Positions 60,061-64,000 of a DNA stretch of 64,000 bases are shown piece after piece. This stretch comes from Sipunculus nudus (lineage: Eukaryota > Annelida > Sipuncula > Golfingiida > Sipunculidae). The position numbers and the translations under genes are program-made. Each line of letters starts with the position of its first letter. The stretch's first letter is position 1. The notes below the pieces were generated by a model that was given only the letters and a program-made list of their open reading frames with translations, was not told the DNA's origin and searched no databases. The stretch is from contig CM049311.1 in NCBI GenBank assembly GCA_026874595.1, forward strand, positions 10,509,676 through 10,573,675, written 5' to 3'.

Positions 60061-60890
60061 AAAATCAGCGATCAGGATGTCAGCCATATTGGAATTCAGA
60101 CAGGTCTGTTATTCAAGTCTGGAGCCCTCATAGGTACCAATCATCCCTGTAAAATGAGGAAAGCTGCAGAAGGATGATTTTGAATTAAGCGTGCGAAAGA
60201 AAATCAGCGATTGAGCTGTGGCAGCCATCTTTGAATTCCGACAGGTCTGCAATTCAATATGTCTGGAGCCCTTATAGGTACCAATCGTCCCTGTGAATTT
60301 GGGAAAGCTGCAGTATGTTGTTGTTGAGTTATCGCGCGCGAAAGGAAATCAGCGATTGGGCTGTGGCGGCCATATTGGAATACTGACAAGTCTGTAATTC
60401 GATAAATCTGGAGCCGTCATAGGTACCAATCATCCCTGCGAATTTGATTTGGGAAAAATGCAGTATGTTGTTGTTGAGTTATATCGTGCGAAAGAAAATC
60501 AGCGATTGGGCTGTGGCAGCCATATTTGAATTCCGACAGATCTGTAAATCAAAAGGTCTGGAGCCCTCATAGGTACCAACCATCCCTGTGCATTTTTGAA
60601 ATATGCAGTATGTTATTGTTGAGTTATCGCGCGCAAAAGAAAATCAAGGATTGGGCTGTGGCGGCCATACTGGAATTATGTCAAGTCTTTAATTCGAAAA
60701 ATCTTGAGCCCTCATAAGTGCCAATCATCCCTGTGAATTTGGGAAAGCTGTAGAATGTTGTTGTTGGGTTATCGCGCGCGAAAGAAAGTGTCACTGACGG
60801 AAGGACGGACGGACGACAGGACGGACTGACACGGTGATCACTATAGGGCACTGCTTTTCAAGCGAGGCCCTATTAAGGCTTTAACATTGG
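60061..60890 (+). repeat. foldback element, left arm: about five 145-bp cassettes plus inner edge
   Basis: 'AATCAGCGAT' and its variants begin units near 60,063, 60,202, 60,347, 60,497 and 60,641 (140-150 bp apart). Each unit also has 'GCxGCCATAxTGGAATxC', 'GACAGGTCTGTAATTC', 'GGAGCCCTCATAGGTACCAA', 'TCATCCCTGTGAATTTGGG' and 'TTGTTGAGTTATCGCGCG'. The inner edge carries GGACGGACGGAC (60,799), 'TATAGGGCACTGC' and 'GAGGCCCTATTAAGG'. Confidence 0.9.
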
Positions 60891-61752
60891 ATCTGTCATA
60901 GATCTAAGTAATTATGAGAGAAACCGCCGAAGAACCAAAAATTAGTGTAAAAAGGGGCTATGGAATTATTTGTTTTTGTGTTTTGTGGTGTGGGTGGATT
61001 GATCAGTCCGGTCAGATGAGGGACAGAAGAGAGTGCCGCCTCCACGATCAAAACTGCTGACGCAGCACTTCATCATCAGCGGCTGCTTCATCATCACGGG
61101 CCTGGTCAAACACGTGAAGTTTTCAGGACACGGAAGCTTGCCCTTTATGCCGGACTCTGGTAAAAATGTATGGGTGCAGGGCACGGCATCTCCTCGGACA
61201 TGAGCTGGTCGCCGATCCACGGCTTCATTTAGCAAAATGATTTGTGAGCCCGATGCTTTTATTCAGGTGACATGTTGAAATAGGGTATTTAAACCGGTAA
61301 ATTCGCTTTCGTTCTCAATTGAAATATGTTATCACTTGGAAGCAGTCTTGTATTTAACATGCAAACATGGCATCAGCATACCCCCTGATAAGAAGATTAT
61401 CTTTCTTAGCACCCCCACCCCATAGGGGTATACATTTCTATTGTTTTACAGGTGTACAAGCCTTCCCTCAAATGAAATCAGTTTCATTTTGTTTCAATTG
61501 AAGGTTTCAATGGGATGTTTTGCGTTCATCCCCGTTATTGTGTGTTTGTTTATTTGTGAACAACATAACTCTCGGAATCTTTAACGGAATCGCATGAAAT
61601 TTACTTGCCACTTCGGGAACGAGACAATGAAGAATAGATCAGATTTTGGTTTGTATCCAGCACATGAACAGATTCAGAACTAATCACAAATGTATAGTCA
61701 CTTTTCGGAAAATGGATCGATCAAGTGAAAGTAAACACGGTTCTGGGAACAT
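60891..61752. other. foldback spacer, with an inverted family 2 repeat
   Basis: The family 2 repeat copy lies inverted at about 61,520-61,680. The rest shows no domain; the minus-strand open frame at 60,966-61,235 is not recognised. Confidence 0.6.
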
Positions 61753-62425
61753 CCCATAATAGGGCCCCCACATGCCGGAGGTTTGCATTACTTAGAATGC
61801 AAATTTCTTGTTTGTAAATGCCCTATAGTTATCACCGTGTCAGTCCGTCCTGGCTTCCGGCCGTCAGTGACGCTCTCTTTCGCGCGCGATATCTCAACGA
61901 AAACATGCTGTCTCATATTCGCAGGGATGATTGGGGCCTATGAGGGCTCGAGATCGGACGAATTCTATTATTGAAATAACAATATGGCTGCCAGAGCACA
62001 ATCGGTCATATTCTTTCGCACGCGATTTCTCAACAAGAACATGTTTGATATTTTTCGAATTCACATGGATGATGGTGCTTATGAGGGCTCCGTCACTATA
62101 GAATTACTGACCCATCCAAAAAATTCCATTTTGGCGGCCACACCACAATCGGAGATTTTCTGATGAAACATTTTTCATTAACAGAATACATTTAATCTTT
62201 TTCAAATTCACAGGGATGATTGATGCCTATCGGGAATCCATCCCTGTTGAATTACAGACCCGCTCAAACTCAAATATGGCTACCAGAGGACGATCGGAGA
62301 TTTTCTGTCGCGCACGTTATGACAAACAGACCACAACTTGAGATGTTCTGTCTCACACATTTTCACAAACAGGATACCTTTGATCTTTGTCAAATCATAG
62401 GGATGATTAGTGTGGTCCACTATCC
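61753..62425 (-). repeat. foldback element, right arm: about four 145-bp cassettes
   Basis: Reverse complement of the left arm. The inner edge 'ATAATAGGGCCCC' (61,757), 'GCCCTATAGTTATCACCGTG' and 'CAGTGACGCTCTCTTTCGCG' mirror 60,787-60,882. Cassette cores lie near 61,860-61,990, 62,010-62,150, 62,160-62,300 and 62,300-62,420. The right arm is more diverged and one unit shorter. Confidence 0.88.
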
Positions 62426-62599
62426 CTGTTGAAATACGGAACGTTATATGGTAACAGTAACAAGTACGAAATATTTGTTCTCACATGGATGTATATCCGT
62501 ACATGTCTCAGTTATAAATTTACACTGGACAGGTATATACCATGTTTCATATCAATCCACCAAATGCTTTCTGAGAAATTAGCCCCTAATTTGTTTTCT

Positions 62600-62640
62600 A
62601 AGGCCTGTGACCTTAAAAAAAAGGTCAAGGTCACCCATCT
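62600..62640 (+). repeat. 'GTGACCTT(A)nAAGGTCAAGGTCA' block
   Basis: An everted pair of TGACCTT and AAGGTCA around an A-run, with a further AGGTCA half-site. It lies in a dispersed repeat edge like those at 12.8, 16.1 and 48.3 kb. Confidence 0.7.
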
Positions 62641-64000
62641 TTGAAATTGACCAAGATTTTGTAAATATGCATTAGCACTTAAGAAATGAAGTTCCTGTGT
62701 TGAATAACTTTAGAGATATTTACCGCTGCCTGGAATGACCGGTTATGATTGACATGGACACCGGGTGAAGGGTCGGTGTCTGCTGAGAAACATCTTGCGT
62801 ATGATGTGACTAGCAGCCAATCAAATGCCAGTTAACAAACAGTCGACAGGCAACATTTGAGTCCAATAGCCAAACAGTGAGAGTTTCTACAATGTAAGAC
62901 TCAAACTACACACCACCCAATGCCCTTGTAACCAGTGTGACTAGGTGTTACTTGTAATCCGCGTCAGCGCGTCACAGCGAGACCATTTGGAAAAATGTAA
63001 CAAAATTCTGGCTCCCTGTCTTTCGAGTTAGCTAGGACCCAGTGAAATATTCAAGTGCCCATAAGACTTCTTCTCTGTCCTTACTAAACTCGCTGATATG
63101 CCTCTGGTAAAAAGGCCAGTAAATGTTTAAAAATGATGATCAAAGTTTAACTTTTAGTTGCTAACGAAACCATGAAATACGTACATACTAATGGGTGTAA
63201 TCCTGTGTCTTGTTGTTACAGGCAGTAAAGGGCGGTCAAAAAAGATCCGTTGCATATACCGTGGCTTATACTGTAGAAAATCGCTGTATGACTCTCGGAC
63301 ACAGTATATGACAGAACCTAATGATATTAAGTCTCATTAAATCCATCTACGCCGCTTGATGACATTTTTATGGTTAAATTGTGCAAAAGTTTGTTGCATT
63401 CTTGGATGTTTTTAATCGGCAAACATCGTAGGTTATCTGGACCACTAATAAGCACGTCCCCATAATCATTTAGATTCCTTGTCCCATCAGTTGTTTCAGC
63501 CAATCATAGAGGATGTTACTTCCAGCACCGGGTGTCATATGATTGGTCCAACATACAGTGGTCCCCTCTCGTGTAGCGACAAAGATAACAAAATCCCAAA
63601 ACAAACGGCGCTTGATATATAAGTAGACTGGCCCAGTCAATGAAATGGCTCTTTAATGTTACCTCTGACATTGAAATCAAACGTTCTCTAACTCTATCTC
63701 ACTTAGTGTCGGTACTGCTACATCGTTGCAACTTATATAACTAATTATCACTTTCTGACCCTCTTATTTCATCGACTGGTAAACTTGGGCCGTAAAGGAC
63801 AGTCAGAGCCACATCACCGCCTCGCTGAACTAAGTGTGACGTAAAGGGTAATTATAGTGGTCTTTCACGGAATGTTTTTTTTCAAAACCAACATGGTTAA
63901 TTCAGTGACCGCCTATTGTCGGCTTCAAGCAGGATATGTATATTCCTATTCAATCAATCTTAATATTTTTAGGTACTCGACTGTTTTGAGTACGGCAAGA
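62641..64000. other. no coding feature; possible promoter at 63.5-63.65 kb
   Basis: Apart from the CCAAT/TATA-like boxes listed separately, I see nothing in it. The sequence continues past the window end. Confidence 0.4.
63498..63623 (+). promoter_or_regulatory. CCAAT- and TATA-like boxes, tentative promoter
   Basis: AGCCAATCA at 63,498-63,506, an inverted CCAAT (GATTGGTCC) at 63,541-63,549 and TATATAAG at 63,616-63,623 lie in a spacing normal for a Pol II promoter. No open frame follows in the remaining 370 bp, so any transcript would need an untranslated first exon. In an A+T-rich genome such matches occur by chance. Confidence 0.2.

Noticed and set aside
60838-60850. 'CACTATAGGGC' resembling the end of a phage T7 promoter
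   Set aside because: Only about 11 bases match, it lies in a dispersed animal repeat, and the inverted arm has the diverged form 'GCCCTATAGTTATCAC'. It is a chance resemblance, not a vector trace.

Overview
This window looks like intergenic or intronic DNA from an animal genome, most likely a marine mollusc and probably a bivalve. It is A+T-rich, has no prokaryote-style gene packing, and contains no long intact host open reading frame. It does hold long (AT)n microsatellites, many poly-G tracts, and repeat families built around phrases typical of molluscan repeats: 'CAAGATGGCCGCC', the TATGCCCC/GGGGCATA hairpin, 'CGGACGGACGG', and a cassette of about 145 bp carrying 'CAGCGATTGGGCTGTGGCGG'. 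The assignment rests on remembered family resemblance, not a search. I found no exon of a host gene that I would defend.

Almost everything recognisable is mobile DNA or tandem repeat. 0-10 kb: microsatellites, a poly-G tract, and a 20-bp minisatellite at 8.5-8.9 kb. 10-18 kb: an L1/Tx1-like LINE tail, a TTAA-flanked MITE at 13.0-13.5 kb, dispersed repeats, an array of about 180 bp units, and a 110-bp satellite made of three roughly 37-bp subunits. 18-26 kb: mostly unassigned, with a tRNA-like SINE head at 22.9 kb. 26.2-31.15 kb: a Penelope-like element (PLE) with a decayed reverse transcriptase and a GIY-YIG endonuclease region tandemly quadrupled at exactly 238 bp. A CR1/L2/jockey-like LINE is inserted in its 3' part, and a hammerhead-like motif sits at its far end. 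31-42 kb: dispersed repeats, a recent 210-bp duplication and a possible hAT-like non-autonomous element.

42.0-46.6 kb: a decayed Ty3/gypsy retrotransposon whose order is gag (SCAN-like), zinc knuckle, protease, integrase, reverse transcriptase. Integrase before reverse transcriptase is the Gmr1-type arrangement. A MITE interrupts the element and it is cut off just after the YIDD motif. A solo LTR of the same family lies inverted at 58.2-59.0 kb. 46.8-47.4 kb: remnants of a LINE ORF1 zinc knuckle and an APE endonuclease. 47.5-53.0 kb: two nested inverted repeat pairs around one centre. 53.2-55.9 kb: two CR1/L2-like LINE fragments on opposite strands, one interrupted by a dispersed repeat and the other interrupting one. 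60.0-62.4 kb: a foldback structure whose arms are tandem cassettes of about 145 bp. The last 1.5 kb has two CCAAT-like boxes and a TATA-like box that might be a promoter, but no downstream coding sequence supports it.

The genes do not work together as a pathway. The window is a stratigraphy of insertions: LINE into PLE, MITE into Gmr1-like element, repeat into LINE, and LINE into repeat. I saw no new functional system. The most unusual structures are the frame-shifting GIY-YIG array, the Gmr1-type element and the symmetric inverted repeats.
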